From the NCBI RefSeq assembly GCF_018704065.1, contig NZ_JAGUQP010000001.1, forward strand, positions 115,275-179,274: DNA of 64,000 bases, given 5' to 3'. Source of the stretch: Desulfovulcanus ferrireducens. Lineage in GTDB: Bacteria; Desulfobacterota; Desulfovibrionia; Desulfovibrionales; Desulfonatronovibrionaceae. The notes below the pieces were generated by a model, which was not told the DNA's origin, ran no database searches, and was given only the letters and a program-made list of their open reading frames with translations. Below, piece after piece: positions 48,367-56,857 of this stretch. A program made the position numbers and the translations under genes. Each line of letters opens with the position of its first letter. Position 1 is the stretch's first letter.

Positions 48367-49965
48367 ATGAGAAAGAATAAAAATGTTTTGGTCATAAATT
48401 TGACGCGATTTGGGGATCTTTTACAGACCCAGCCTGTTTTTACTGGTTACAAGAAAAAGGGATATGATGTCGCTCTGGTCTGTCTGGAAAATTTTGCCGG
48501 TGCAACCTGCCTGCTTCGGGATGTGGACCATGTTTTTCCCCTGCCCGGAGCCAGGCTACTTGCCCTGCTTGATAAATCATGGCCACAGGCCCTTAAAGAA
48601 CTTCACTTGTGGGCAAGAAATATCGGCGATAATTTACCAATTAGCCTGGTTGTTAACTTGACACCCTCCATAAGCGCCCGTCTGCTTTCACGTTTATTTT
48701 CTGGTGTAAAAACTAGCGAAAGCGGCGAACCAAGCCGGAGCGTTGGTTTTGGTCTGGATGAACTTGGTTTTGGCTATTACTCCAATAATTGGGCAGCTTT
48801 TTTACAGGCATCCTCAAAAGCCAGAGGGTGTAGTCCCTTTAATCTTGTGGATATTCAGGTTCGCGCCGCAGAACTTGAGCCGGGAGACATTGTTTTTAAA
48901 CTCAAAGACCCAGAGCCTGGAACAGTTAAAAAATGTCAACAAAACTTGAAAGGTCTGGCTCCTGAAGGAGCCAAGGGGTTTATTGGGTTTCAACTGGGAG
49001 CCAGTGATGACAAGCGGCGTTGGCCTGTTGCCCATTTTGTCCGCCTGGCTGAGTTGTTGTGGCCAAAGTTAAAACTTTCTCCTGTTCTGTTTGGGGCCGA
49101 GTCAGAGAAGGGCCTGGCTGACCGGTTCAAACAAATGAGCTCCGGGCCGTATATTGATCTGATTGGTCAGACAGATCTTGTGCATCTGGCCGGGTACTTG
49201 CGTCAGTGTAAGCTGTTGGTCACAAATGATACAGGAACCATGCACCTGGCAGCAGGTTTGAGTGTTCCTATCGTGGCTTTTTTTCTGGCTACTGCCCAGC
49301 CTTGGGATACCGGGCCTTATTTAGAAAATAGCCTATGTTTGGAGCCGAAAGTTTCTTGTCATCCCTGCTCTTTCGATCAGGTGTGTGAACATAAATTTAA
49401 ATGCAGGAAAACTATTGGCCCGGAGGTTGTGTTCAAGGCTATTGAAAGTTTTTTAAATTCAAAGTGTTGGCCTGAAATTTTAGAACCAAGGGTTTTGGCC
49501 TGGAAAAGCATAAAGGAAAGTCACTTTATGGGGCTCGAGCAACTTGGAGATGATGTGCCGGATAGAGTCAAATGGATGCATTTGCAGCGTTACTTTTATG
49601 CTTCTTTTTTGGATAATAGACTTTGTCTGTCTCCGGATAGAAAATTTTTTCCTGGCTCTGAATTTGGCCAGAAACTGATTGAGGATATTGTAAGGATAAA
49701 CTCGCTTCTTGAATTACTGGTTCAGCAGGCCAGAGTATTACAACAAAGCCGGGTAAAGACTTTACAGCATAAGTTCATGCAGACCTGGCAGAGACTTGGA
49801 CAATTATTTGAAAAAAATAAATATTTTTCTGTGCTTGGTTTGCTCTGGACTTATCAGTCCCAGGAGGCAGGCAAGAATCTGGATGCGTTTGTCCGCCTCT
49901 GTTCTAATTACTCAACTCTGTTAACGAGCATGCTTAATTTTTTTTCTGTTGACCGTGGCACGTAA
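48367..49965 (+). CDS. Glycosyltransferase family 9 protein (heptosyltransferase-like)
   Basis: The 532 residues begin with the GT-B opening NLTRFGDLLQTQPVF, contain a donor-site region VTNDTGTMHLAAGLSVP (286-302) and a cysteine cluster C331-x2-C334-x5-C340-x5-C346 common in GT9 proteins. The last ~170 residues are a helical extension of unknown role. GT9 enzymes usually add heptose to lipopolysaccharide core, but with the next two helical proteins and strict spacing a role in modifying flagellin or another surface protein is also possible. It follows hypF by 63 bases. Confidence 0.85.
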   Translation: MRKNKNVLVINLTRFGDLLQTQPVFTGYKKKGYDVALVCLENFAGATCLLRDVDHVFPLPGARLLALLDKSWPQALKELHLWARNIGDNLPISLVVNLTPSISARLLSRLFSGVKTSESGEPSRSVGFGLDELGFGYYSNNWAAFLQASSKARGCSPFNLVDIQVRAAELEPGDIVFKLKDPEPGTVKKCQQNLKGLAPEGAKGFIGFQLGASDDKRRWPVAHFVRLAELLWPKLKLSPVLFGAESEKGLADRFKQMSSGPYIDLIGQTDLVHLAGYLRQCKLLVTNDTGTMHLAAGLSVPIVAFFLATAQPWDTGPYLENSLCLEPKVSCHPCSFDQVCEHKFKCRKTIGPEVVFKAIESFLNSKCWPEILEPRVLAWKSIKESHFMGLEQLGDDVPDRVKWMHLQRYFYASFLDNRLCLSPDRKFFPGSEFGQKLIEDIVRINSLLELLVQQARVLQQSRVKTLQHKFMQTWQRLGQLFEKNKYFSVLGLLWTYQSQEAGKNLDAFVRLCSNYSTLLTSMLNFFSVDRGT

Positions 49966-50013
49966 ATTGAATTAAATTTAAGAAAATACCACTGTTAAGC
50001 CAGGAGGGGAAAA

Positions 50014-50619
50014 ATGATTATAATTGATGGCCAAAGAAGTGACTTAAGCGTAAAAAATTTTGATAATCTGGAAGATTTATTGGTTAAGCTCATGGAAGAT
50101 GAACAGATGAATGATCGCGTTGTCACAGATGTTTTAGTCAATGATGAAGCTTTTTCAGAAATTTATCCTCATCAAGCTGAGGATGTAGGCGCAGAGGAAA
50201 TTGAAAAGGTAGAAATCAAGACTGTGCCCATAAGTGAGATGGCCGTGAATATTACTCGCGAACTATATAAGGTGATTAATCTTATGGGTAAGGGTGGTCG
50301 TGAAATTGCCAGTCTTTTTCGTCAGGCTGACGACATGGAAGCTCTGGATATGTATCAGGATTTACTGGAAGTGACCAGGGATTTTTTGGGTATGGTTGGA
50401 GTGTTGCGCACTGAGTTTAGGTTACAGGATATTCCTGAGTTTCAAAGCTCCTTAGACAAACTTTCCGAGCTTTTTTCTGAAATGATGGAAGTACAGGAAA
50501 ATGAAGATTGGATACTGCTATCTGATTTAATCGAATATGAATTTTTGCCTTTAGTGGAAGAATGGAAGAAGATAGTTGCTTATTTGCAAGATGAAATCAA
50601 AAAAAATGCTAAGGCATAA
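50014..50619 (+). CDS. Unrecognised helical acidic protein (201 residues)
   Basis: A strong AGGAGGGG site precedes the ATG. The protein has a short beta-like N-terminus (MIIIDGQRSDLSVKNFDNLE, then VVTDVLVNDEAFSEIYP) and from residue ~70 to the end is acidic and alpha-helical with heptad-like leucines. I do not recognise a named family. It lies 48 bases after the GT9 gene and 4 bases before a small helical protein that resembles flagellar chaperones, so a role in flagellar export or glycosylation is a guess only. Confidence 0.7.
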   Translation: MIIIDGQRSDLSVKNFDNLEDLLVKLMEDEQMNDRVVTDVLVNDEAFSEIYPHQAEDVGAEEIEKVEIKTVPISEMAVNITRELYKVINLMGKGGREIASLFRQADDMEALDMYQDLLEVTRDFLGMVGVLRTEFRLQDIPEFQSSLDKLSELFSEMMEVQENEDWILLSDLIEYEFLPLVEEWKKIVAYLQDEIKKNAKA

Positions 50620-50623
50620 TATA

Positions 50624-50974
50624 ATGAATAAGGCAAATGAATATTTTGAACAGGCGATTTGGTTAAGTCAGGAAGAAATCTCCTCTCTTCAAGATGAAAA
50701 TGTGGAGCAAGCTCAAGAATTGGCCCAGAAAAGAGGGGAGGTGTTGGAGCGTTTTTTTGCGCAAAAGGATAGTTTTTCACAGGATGAATTTTTACAAAAA
50801 TTAAAACAACTGCAAAGACTCCAAGGCCAGGTAGTGGCCACAGCCCGAGGGCTTCACGCAACTTTGCAAAAAGAGTTAATCAGAGTAAAAGGAGAAAGAA
50901 AAAGGTTTTCAGGCTATAAAAAGGCTACAAAAGTGACGCCAATCCATAGTTATTATGTGAGCAAGAGGGGATAA
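50624..50974 (+). CDS. Small coiled-coil protein, FliT/FlgN-like in shape
   Basis: I chose ATG 50624 (MNKANEYFEQAIWLSQEE), four bases after the previous stop, with AAGG upstream; a longer reading from 50576 would overlap that gene. The 116 residues are helical and charged, with a basic C-terminus (RVKGERKRFSGYKKATK). Size and helix pattern resemble the FliT/FlgN flagellar chaperones, but no diagnostic motif is present. A small hairpin (50975-50993, TTAAACAA/TTGTTTAA) follows the stop. Confidence 0.6.
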   Translation: MNKANEYFEQAIWLSQEEISSLQDENVEQAQELAQKRGEVLERFFAQKDSFSQDEFLQKLKQLQRLQGQVVATARGLHATLQKELIRVKGERKRFSGYKKATKVTPIHSYYVSKRG

Positions 50975-51191
50975 TTAAACAAACATTGTTTAAGAAAAAG
51001 GCTATGTTTGTGGAGATTGAACCTTGACCAATTAAATATCAGATCACTTTCATTACAAATTCACGCCTTCCTGCCCAGGATAAAGTTGTCGGTAGATTGA
51101 CACAGGATCTAATAGGCTAAGAAAAGTTAGTATGAAATGCCTATTAAAAAATCCGATTCAATCACCAACGGTGCTCCTGGGCTTCTTTTTT

Positions 51192-51496
51192 GAGTCTGTT
51201 GCCAAACCGTAGTTAAGAGGATAATTTTTCATAATCCTGATTTCTTTCATGCCGGTGCAAACGCCCGGACCCATCTATAATTTGCTTGCGGGCAGAGCAT
51301 AGTGGGGCAATTAGGATAAATGAACATTCTTTTATTGTCGATACTTATGGCAAATAGTCCCGGATATTTAGCTTTGTCCACCCGATGCTCTGCTTATCCG
51401 CAAGCTTCGCCAAGATGTCTTACCCAGCCCTTTGCAATGCTTTCAATAAGCCAGGATTTCTAATCTGGTAGTCAAAATGGGGTTTGGCCACAGACT
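51192..51496 (+). repeat. MITE-1 copy 4, deleted form
   Basis: The 305-bp unit has ends GAGTCTGTTGCCAAACC and GGTTTGGCCACAGACTT, and keeps the outer palindromic parts (GCTTGCGGGCAGAGCATA with ATGCTCTGCTTATCCGCAAGC) but lacks the REP-like core. It shares the TCTAATCTGGTAGTCAAAATGG segment with the minimal copy at 32029. The rest of the 50975-51597 gap holds no gene. Confidence 0.85.
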
Positions 51497-51597
51497 TTTT
51501 TATCTTTTTTGTTTGTACCCTACTTGACCCAGCAGTCCTTTCTTTTTAAGGAATCCTATAAAAAAATAAGCTAATTAATATTAAAACAGGTGAGATT

Positions 51598-52650
51598 ATG
51601 TATATCAAGCTGATCCTTTACCTTTTGAGTATACAGATATTTTTTCTATCTAACCTATGGGCAGCGCAGAAAAAATTTAATCTGGTTTTAGTGCATAGTT
51701 ATGCCAGCGACGATGTGTGCGGAAGGCCACAGTACGAAGGAATGCTAAAGGTATTAAGAAGATCAGAGCCTTATGAACAAATGCAGACTATAAACTTTTA
51801 TATGGATACCAAAGCTACTTACACCACCAGAGAACAGATCAGAATGCAGGCTCAAAAGGCCTTGGAAATCATAGCCAAAAATAAACCAAATGTGGTGGTT
51901 ACTTTTGATGATGCAGCCTTTGCTTATGTGGGATTGAAACTTGTGGGAGATCCTCGCATTTCCGTGGTGTTTACCGGGCTAAATGGTCAGCCTGAAGATT
52001 ATGATCGACAAAGAGATTTCATGCTTACGCGAGCCAGGCCAGGTTATAATGTAACCGGGGTTTATGAAAAATTGTATATCCAGAAATCGGTCAATGTACT
52101 ACAAAGTATTTGTCCGAGGGTGAAAAGGGTCATTGCTATTGTGGATTCTACCATTACTGGCAATGCCATAAAGAAGCAGATTGCATTGGAAACAAAAAAT
52201 ATTGATGTCGACTGGAAAACCATTCAAGTGGAATCCTATGAAGAATACCAAAATTTGGTATTAAAGATAAACAAGCAGCGTTTAGCTGATGCTCTTTATC
52301 CTGTGGCCCTATCTTTACCCAGTGCCCGGGGTCAGGTGACATTTAAAGAGATTTTCAGGTGGACGATCGAACATTCAAGGTTGCCAGATTTAGCTTTAAA
52401 TTATTATTTTTGTCGTTTAGGCTTGTTTGGCGGAGCAGCAGTGGATTTTACTCAGATGGGTATGCAGGCAGGAGAAAAAGTGCTTTGTATTTTACAGGGG
52501 AAAAAGGCTGGTGATTTATCCATTGAAGATGCCAGGGAGTATGCGATAGTTTTCAATCGGGCTAGAGCCAGGATGCTAAAAGTAGAAATCCCTAAAGAAA
52601 TTTTACTAGCAGGAGATGTAATATATGAAGATATTGCTTTATTGCCTTGA
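51598..52650 (+). CDS. Periplasmic ABC-type substrate-binding protein (PF04392-like)
   Basis: The 350 residues start with a signal peptide (about 1-22, ending LWA) and have two Rossmann-like lobes: FNLVLVHSYASDD, VVVTFDDAAFAYVGLKLVG and VVFTGLNG, then VKRVIAIVDSTITGNAIKKQI. This is the fold of ABC sugar/amino-acid-like binding proteins of the DUF534 group. No permease or ATPase gene is adjacent; the next gene, 35 bases away, is a membrane hybrid histidine kinase. The pair therefore looks like an extracytoplasmic sensor feeding a kinase rather than part of an importer. Confidence 0.82.
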   Translation: MYIKLILYLLSIQIFFLSNLWAAQKKFNLVLVHSYASDDVCGRPQYEGMLKVLRRSEPYEQMQTINFYMDTKATYTTREQIRMQAQKALEIIAKNKPNVVVTFDDAAFAYVGLKLVGDPRISVVFTGLNGQPEDYDRQRDFMLTRARPGYNVTGVYEKLYIQKSVNVLQSICPRVKRVIAIVDSTITGNAIKKQIALETKNIDVDWKTIQVESYEEYQNLVLKINKQRLADALYPVALSLPSARGQVTFKEIFRWTIEHSRLPDLALNYYFCRLGLFGGAAVDFTQMGMQAGEKVLCILQGKKAGDLSIEDAREYAIVFNRARARMLKVEIPKEILLAGDVIYEDIALLP

Positions 52651-52685
52651 ATTAAAAACTATAAGTTATTGTTAGGCTTGCAGAT

Positions 52686-54887
52686 ATGAATTTCAATCCT
52701 AAAGAATCATTAAAGGTAAAAATTTTTTTACCTTTTTTAGTGTTAATTTTTTTAGGTTTAGTCTATAATTTTATTTTTGTATATAGTTATAAGAAAATAT
52801 TAAATATATACGTTGAGCAGAGTTTAGAGAATGATATAAAATATGTTAATGAAGTGTTGCGGACAGAACTGATTTCTTTTGAAGAGAAAGTAGAGCAGTT
52901 AACTAAAGACAATGTCCTAAAAGTTGTTTTGAAATTGGATTTACCTGGTTATGGCAAAAATTATTTTAAAGGTTTGACCGCTAACACTAAAATTTTGGGG
53001 TTAGTTATATATGATATAAACGGAAAAGAAAGATTTTCTACTTTAAATAGGGAATTTTATCTAGAGCTAAATAAAAATGAGTCAATAAGATTTGTCAACG
53101 TTAAAAATAAGATCCTAGCTTTGGTTACCAAAGCAGTAGTTTTCGATAACAACATTGTTGGTTATTTAGTTGCCTATACTCATTTTCCAAGAATAAGTAG
53201 AATTGAAAAATTATCTAGAAGCAGAGAGCATGGCCTTGCTTTTGGTTTAGATAACGAGGTAATATTATGTTCGAGCTGGATAAGAGAATATATCAATTCA
53301 ATCAATTTAGAAAATAGTAATAAAGTGTCTAGGTATTCTTTCGATATTTTTTATTTTTTAGAAAAGGAAAATAAGAATTATGCTTTTCAAAAATTTAATT
53401 TTAAATATAAAGGAGCTCATTTAGTAGGATTAATTCTGCAGGAAATTAAGAAGATTAGAATCCCATTAAATAGATTATTAGAAATTTTTATTATGGGTTC
53501 ATTGTTTTTAATTGTTTTGTTAATTTTTAGTCTTAGATCTCTGCAGAAAAAATTGTTTAAACCAATTGCTCAACTTTCCAAAATATCGCAGGAAATTAAA
53601 GAAGGTAAAAATATTGATTGGTATCATATAGACAATATTTATTCTTCACATGATGAGATTCATATTTTATATTTTAATTTTAAACAAATGGTGAAGAGTT
53701 TAAACGAGGCTATAGACAGGGCAGAGAAGGCTAACAAGATGAAGGATGTTTTTTTGGCAAATGTTAGCCATGAGATTCGTTCTCCAATTAATGCTGTTAT
53801 GGGAGTAGCTCAGTTATTAGAAAGATCTGAATTAAGTTTGGAACAGAAAAAATACGTACGCATGATAAAAAATGCATCACAAGATTTGCTGAGGATTATC
53901 AATGATATTTTAGATGTCGCCAAAATGGAAGCTGAAGGTTTAGATATTAAAGTTGAAAATAATAATCTACATCAGTTAATCAATGAACTGGCCGAGATTT
54001 ATCATCATCAAGCTGAAAATAAGGGGTTAAGATTTATAACAGATATAGAACCTGCCATACCTCAGTGGATGCTTTTCGACGAGACGCGTTTGAAACAAGT
54101 TTTGATGAATCTTTTATCAAATGCCATAAAATTTACCTCCAAAGGAGAAGTCAAACTCTCAGTTTCAGTTAAGGACAAAAAGGTTGGGGCTAATAACGAG
54201 GTTCTTGTTCGATTTTCCGTTCAGGATACGGGAGTGGGAATCCCCGAGGATAAGATCAATGATATTTTTTCTCCTTTTGTCCAGGCCAATCAAGGTTTAA
54301 ACCGTGAACATGGTGGAACTGGTCTGGGCCTGACCATTGCCAATGAGTTGGTCAAAAGAATGGGTGGTAATGGTTTGAGTTGTTTGAGCAAAGAGGGGAA
54401 AGGGAGTACTTTTTGGTTTGTTTTGCCTATGCAACTAGGTAAAAGAGAAAAGGATTGGACCGAGACCCGGAAAATTGAAGGAGCAGGATTCAGCAAAATG
54501 CGTGTTTTAGTGGCTGATGATAGTCAAGAGAATTTGGAAGTAATGGAAGACGTTTTAAATATTTTAGGAGTACAGGAAGTACTATGTGTAAGCAACGGAC
54601 AAGACGTTTTGGATCTGATTGAGCAGGATGAAAAGAGATTTGATGTTTTGATTTTAGACTTGGAGATGCCTGGTGTTGATGGATTAACGTGTGCACGAAA
54701 GCTTCGCCAGAAAGGAATTAATATTCCTATGATAGCTATGACTGGTCACGCCTTTGAGAGCTATAAAAAGAAGTGTTTTGAAAGTGGTATAGATTACTTT
54801 TTGACCAAACCCTTTAAGATAGAAGAGCTGCAGGGTATTTTAGCCAAAATTGTGGCTGGGAAGACACAAAAAGATAGTGATACTTAG
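52686..54887 (+). CDS. Membrane-bound hybrid histidine kinase
   Basis: The 733 residues have one helix at about 14-34, a ~220-residue periplasmic sensor region (dCache-like by length), a second helix at about 264-284, a HAMP-like linker, then HisKA with phospho-His362 (in NVSHEIRSPIN), an ATPase domain (NLLSNAIKFTS, DTGVGIPED, HGGTGLGLTIANEL) and a C-terminal receiver with phospho-Asp658 (LILDLEMPG) and Lys708 (LTKPF). No output domain or response regulator is adjacent, so the target is unknown. It follows the binding protein gene closely and is likely coexpressed. The left att copy of the integrative element begins 48 bases after its stop. Confidence 0.92.
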   Translation: MNFNPKESLKVKIFLPFLVLIFLGLVYNFIFVYSYKKILNIYVEQSLENDIKYVNEVLRTELISFEEKVEQLTKDNVLKVVLKLDLPGYGKNYFKGLTANTKILGLVIYDINGKERFSTLNREFYLELNKNESIRFVNVKNKILALVTKAVVFDNNIVGYLVAYTHFPRISRIEKLSRSREHGLAFGLDNEVILCSSWIREYINSINLENSNKVSRYSFDIFYFLEKENKNYAFQKFNFKYKGAHLVGLILQEIKKIRIPLNRLLEIFIMGSLFLIVLLIFSLRSLQKKLFKPIAQLSKISQEIKEGKNIDWYHIDNIYSSHDEIHILYFNFKQMVKSLNEAIDRAEKANKMKDVFLANVSHEIRSPINAVMGVAQLLERSELSLEQKKYVRMIKNASQDLLRIINDILDVAKMEAEGLDIKVENNNLHQLINELAEIYHHQAENKGLRFITDIEPAIPQWMLFDETRLKQVLMNLLSNAIKFTSKGEVKLSVSVKDKKVGANNEVLVRFSVQDTGVGIPEDKINDIFSPFVQANQGLNREHGGTGLGLTIANELVKRMGGNGLSCLSKEGKGSTFWFVLPMQLGKREKDWTETRKIEGAGFSKMRVLVADDSQENLEVMEDVLNILGVQEVLCVSNGQDVLDLIEQDEKRFDVLILDLEMPGVDGLTCARKLRQKGINIPMIAMTGHAFESYKKKCFESGIDYFLTKPFKIEELQGILAKIVAGKTQKDSDT

Positions 54888-54934
54888 GTGGTAGCTGGGT
54901 TGGTTGGTTTTGTTTGGTTCTCAGGACATACTAT

Positions 54935-55045
54935 GTGATTTTCGGGAAATTTAAGTAAAAAATGGCGGAGAGGGTGGGATTCGAACCCACGTGCCCTGCC
55001 TTCACAGGACAAAGCGATTTCGAGTCGCCCCCGTTACGACCACTT
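54935..55045 (+). repeat. attL, left 111-bp direct repeat
   Basis: It includes 28 bases of tRNA-flanking DNA (GTGATTTTCGGGAAATTTAAG..) and the 3' part of tRNA-Ser up to the D-arm. It is identical to 63885-63995. The next bases (TAATACTTTTT) diverge from the tRNA. Confidence 0.9.
54963..55045 (-). pseudogene. tRNA-Ser(CGA) 3' fragment
   Basis: On the minus strand this reads AAGTGGTCGTAACGGGGGC, the anticodon arm with CGA, the long variable arm, the T-arm and a coded CCA. The acceptor 5' strand and first part of the D-arm are missing, replaced by AT-rich element DNA, so it cannot fold as a tRNA. Confidence 0.88.
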
Positions 55046-55302
55046 TAATACTTTTTGCTTCAAATCAACAACTAATTAGAAAGATTACACTAATTTCAAG
55101 CTCATCACTTTTGTTGTGTTAAAAATTTGTATAAAATTTTATGTTCAACTAAAAGGCTTGTCAATCTGTCCTTTCCCTTTTCTTTAAGACTACCTGATGT
55201 ATACCTGACGGTAAAACTGACATGAATACTGATGCTAGTCCTTCTTAAATCCCTACCTTTTTATATTCATAACCTAGTGAAATAATTAAATTTAAAAGAT
55301 TA

Positions 55303-55355
55303 TCGCCGGACTTCGAATCCGTAGGTCGCACGTTCGAATCGTGCAGGGCGGGCCA
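55303..55355 (+). pseudogene. tRNA-Arg(UCG) 3' fragment inside the element
   Basis: The stretch CGGACTTCGAATCCG is an anticodon stem and loop with anticodon TCG; it is followed by AGGTC, a perfect T-arm (GCACG TTCGAAT CGTGC), AGGGCGGG and CCA. No D-arm or 5' acceptor strand stands upstream. It is the kind of 3' tRNA piece that integrases carry or leave behind, from a second element or an earlier integration. Confidence 0.75.
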
Positions 55356-55462
55356 AAAATTTCAATAACTTACAACCCAAAAATAAAAGCTATGAAATTT
55401 AGGTGACGGGACTTTTGACGGGAGTTAAAGACGCCTTTTAGAGAGAAAGGAAAGGGAAAAAC

Positions 55463-55519
55463 ATTCCTTTAAAATTAAATTTAAAGTTATTTTTAAGTTT
55501 AATTTAAAGGAATTTTTTT
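55463..55519 (+). terminator. AT-rich terminator hairpin
   Basis: ATTCCTTTAAAATT pairs with AATTTAAAGGAAT (one bulged A) and is followed by a seven-T run. It isolates the element's first gene from transcription coming from the left. Confidence 0.6.
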
Positions 55520-55549
55520 GTCCTTAACTAATCATAAAGGAGTAATTAA

Positions 55550-55708
55550 ATGCAAAATATTAGTTTCTCATCGCTTGGAGAAGTAAAGGACAAAGATTTA
55601 CAAACTAAAATCAAGAAACAACTCGAACTTGAAGAGGAATCTATTACCTTAGGAGTTAAACGGTACAGAGATAAGCTTCAAGAAGCTAGAGAAAAGGGAA
55701 AGATTTAA
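55550..55708 (+). CDS. 52-residue protein resembling the N-terminus of phage-type RNA polymerase
   Basis: A good AAAGGAG site lies 7 bases before the ATG. The segment KIKKQLELEEESITLGVK followed by RYRDKLQEAREKG resembles, from memory, the helix near the N-terminus of T7-like RNA polymerases (EQLALEHESYEMGEARF then RKMFERQLKAGE). The rest of such an enzyme is not here; the +1 frame continues for about 24 codons after the stop. It could be a stand-alone helical protein, a relic, or chance similarity. Confidence 0.5.
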   Translation: MQNISFSSLGEVKDKDLQTKIKKQLELEEESITLGVKRYRDKLQEAREKGKI

Positions 55709-56311
55709 CTCAATTACAACCTGAGAATATTCTTTACTTTCTTATCTTTTCCCTGAGAAAGACAAAGTTCCTTTGATGGGAGTTTTAAGTTTCATCTTGG
55801 GTAGAAAAAGAAATACTAACAAAAAAACAATTATATAAATAATTACAGATAGTTATAAAACATTTTGTTGGTGCAAATCCTAATCTAAAAAAGGGTTCTT
55901 TGTGGACTGAAATTTATTAATAATTTTGAAGGGTTAATCAATAGGCGCACTACTAGGGAGGGCTGAAAAGGAAAGAACCCAAAAAAAGGAAAGGAAAACA
56001 CTTATTATAAATATAATTATAAATATATAATAAATATATAATAAATATATAATTAAAAATATACCAGAAAAAAATACCAAGAAAGTTTTATTAAAAAAGA
56101 AAAAAGAAGATAATACCACCAAGAAGAAGATACCTAAAAATAAACTTTAGAATATATTTTAAAAAAACCTATGAAATAGAATTCTTTAAAAACTAACCTA
56201 AAAAAAGGATTTAGAATAAGTTTCTTAATTCCATTTCTGGTGATGGTCTTTATAAAAACCTAACTAAGAAAATCATAATCAAAGAGTAACGAAGACACGC
56301 TAAGGAGAATT
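55709..56311. other. Extremely AT-rich non-coding region in the element
   Basis: No gene is supported. Around 56003-56060 the motif TAAATATATAA is repeated about three times in tandem with near copies, which could melt easily and might serve as an origin or a spacer. Open frames here are low-complexity hydrophobic and not credible. Confidence 0.4.
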
Positions 56312-56644
56312 ATGGCAGAACAAGAAGTTTGGAAAGACGTCAAAGGCTTTGAGGGTCTTTATCAAATTTCAAATTTAGGAAGGCTTAAAAACCTTAAAAC
56401 AGGTAAGTTCCTTAATCCTGGTTATAAAGTATGTCTCTATAAAAATAGAAAATGTAAGCAATACGCTTTCCACCGTTTAGTAGCTGACCACTTTGTCCCT
56501 AACCCTAAAAACCTTCCTATAGTTATCCATAAGAACTGTGATAGGTCAGATAACAGAGCCAGCAATCTTAAATGGATTGGCTATACGACTGAAAGATATT
56601 TTTGTAATCGTGAAGGTTATCGGGATAATCAAAGAGAGACTTAG
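56312..56644 (+). CDS. NUMOD4 / HNH endonuclease
   Basis: The 110 residues begin with a NUMOD4 motif (EVWKDVKGFEGLYQISNLGRLK) in shortened view, then an HNH-type nuclease core: HRLVADHFVPNPKN (His54), VIHKNCDRSDNRASNLKW (His73 and the Asn residues). This combination is typical of free-standing HNH endonucleases of phages and mobile elements, which cut near their own site. AAGGAG precedes the ATG. Its stop overlaps the first of the small covarying hairpins. Confidence 0.88.
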   Translation: MAEQEVWKDVKGFEGLYQISNLGRLKNLKTGKFLNPGYKVCLYKNRKCKQYAFHRLVADHFVPNPKNLPIVIHKNCDRSDNRASNLKWIGYTTERYFCNREGYRDNQRET

Positions 56645-56716
56645 TCTCGCTAAAGAGAGGTAAACATCTTTCTCTTTCTTAATAGATAGAAATTAAAATA
56701 TTCTCCCCCTTATATA

Positions 56717-56761
56717 GGCTCAAAGAATGAAGTTTTTTATTTTGTTCTTTGAGCCTTTTTT
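56717..56761 (+). terminator. Terminator after the HNH gene
   Basis: GGCTCAAAGAA pairs perfectly with TTCTTTGAGCC (11 bp) and is followed by TTTTTT. It separates the HNH gene from the Cys-rich protein gene. Confidence 0.85.
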
Positions 56762-56857
56762 ATTATTTATTATTTTATTCTACTGTTAAAAAGAAAGGGG
56801 GAGTTAAAGATATATTACTAAAAAGATAAAACTATAAAAAACAAAGGGGGAGACAAC

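Noticed and set aside
54963..55045. A second functional tRNA-Ser gene at the left end
   Set aside because: The acceptor 5' strand and part of the D-arm are replaced by unrelated AT-rich DNA.
55934..56122. 62-codon minus-strand ORF rich in Phe and Ile
   Set aside because: It is the translation of the AT-rich repeated DNA, with no ribosome-binding site and a composition dictated by TAAATATATAA repeats.
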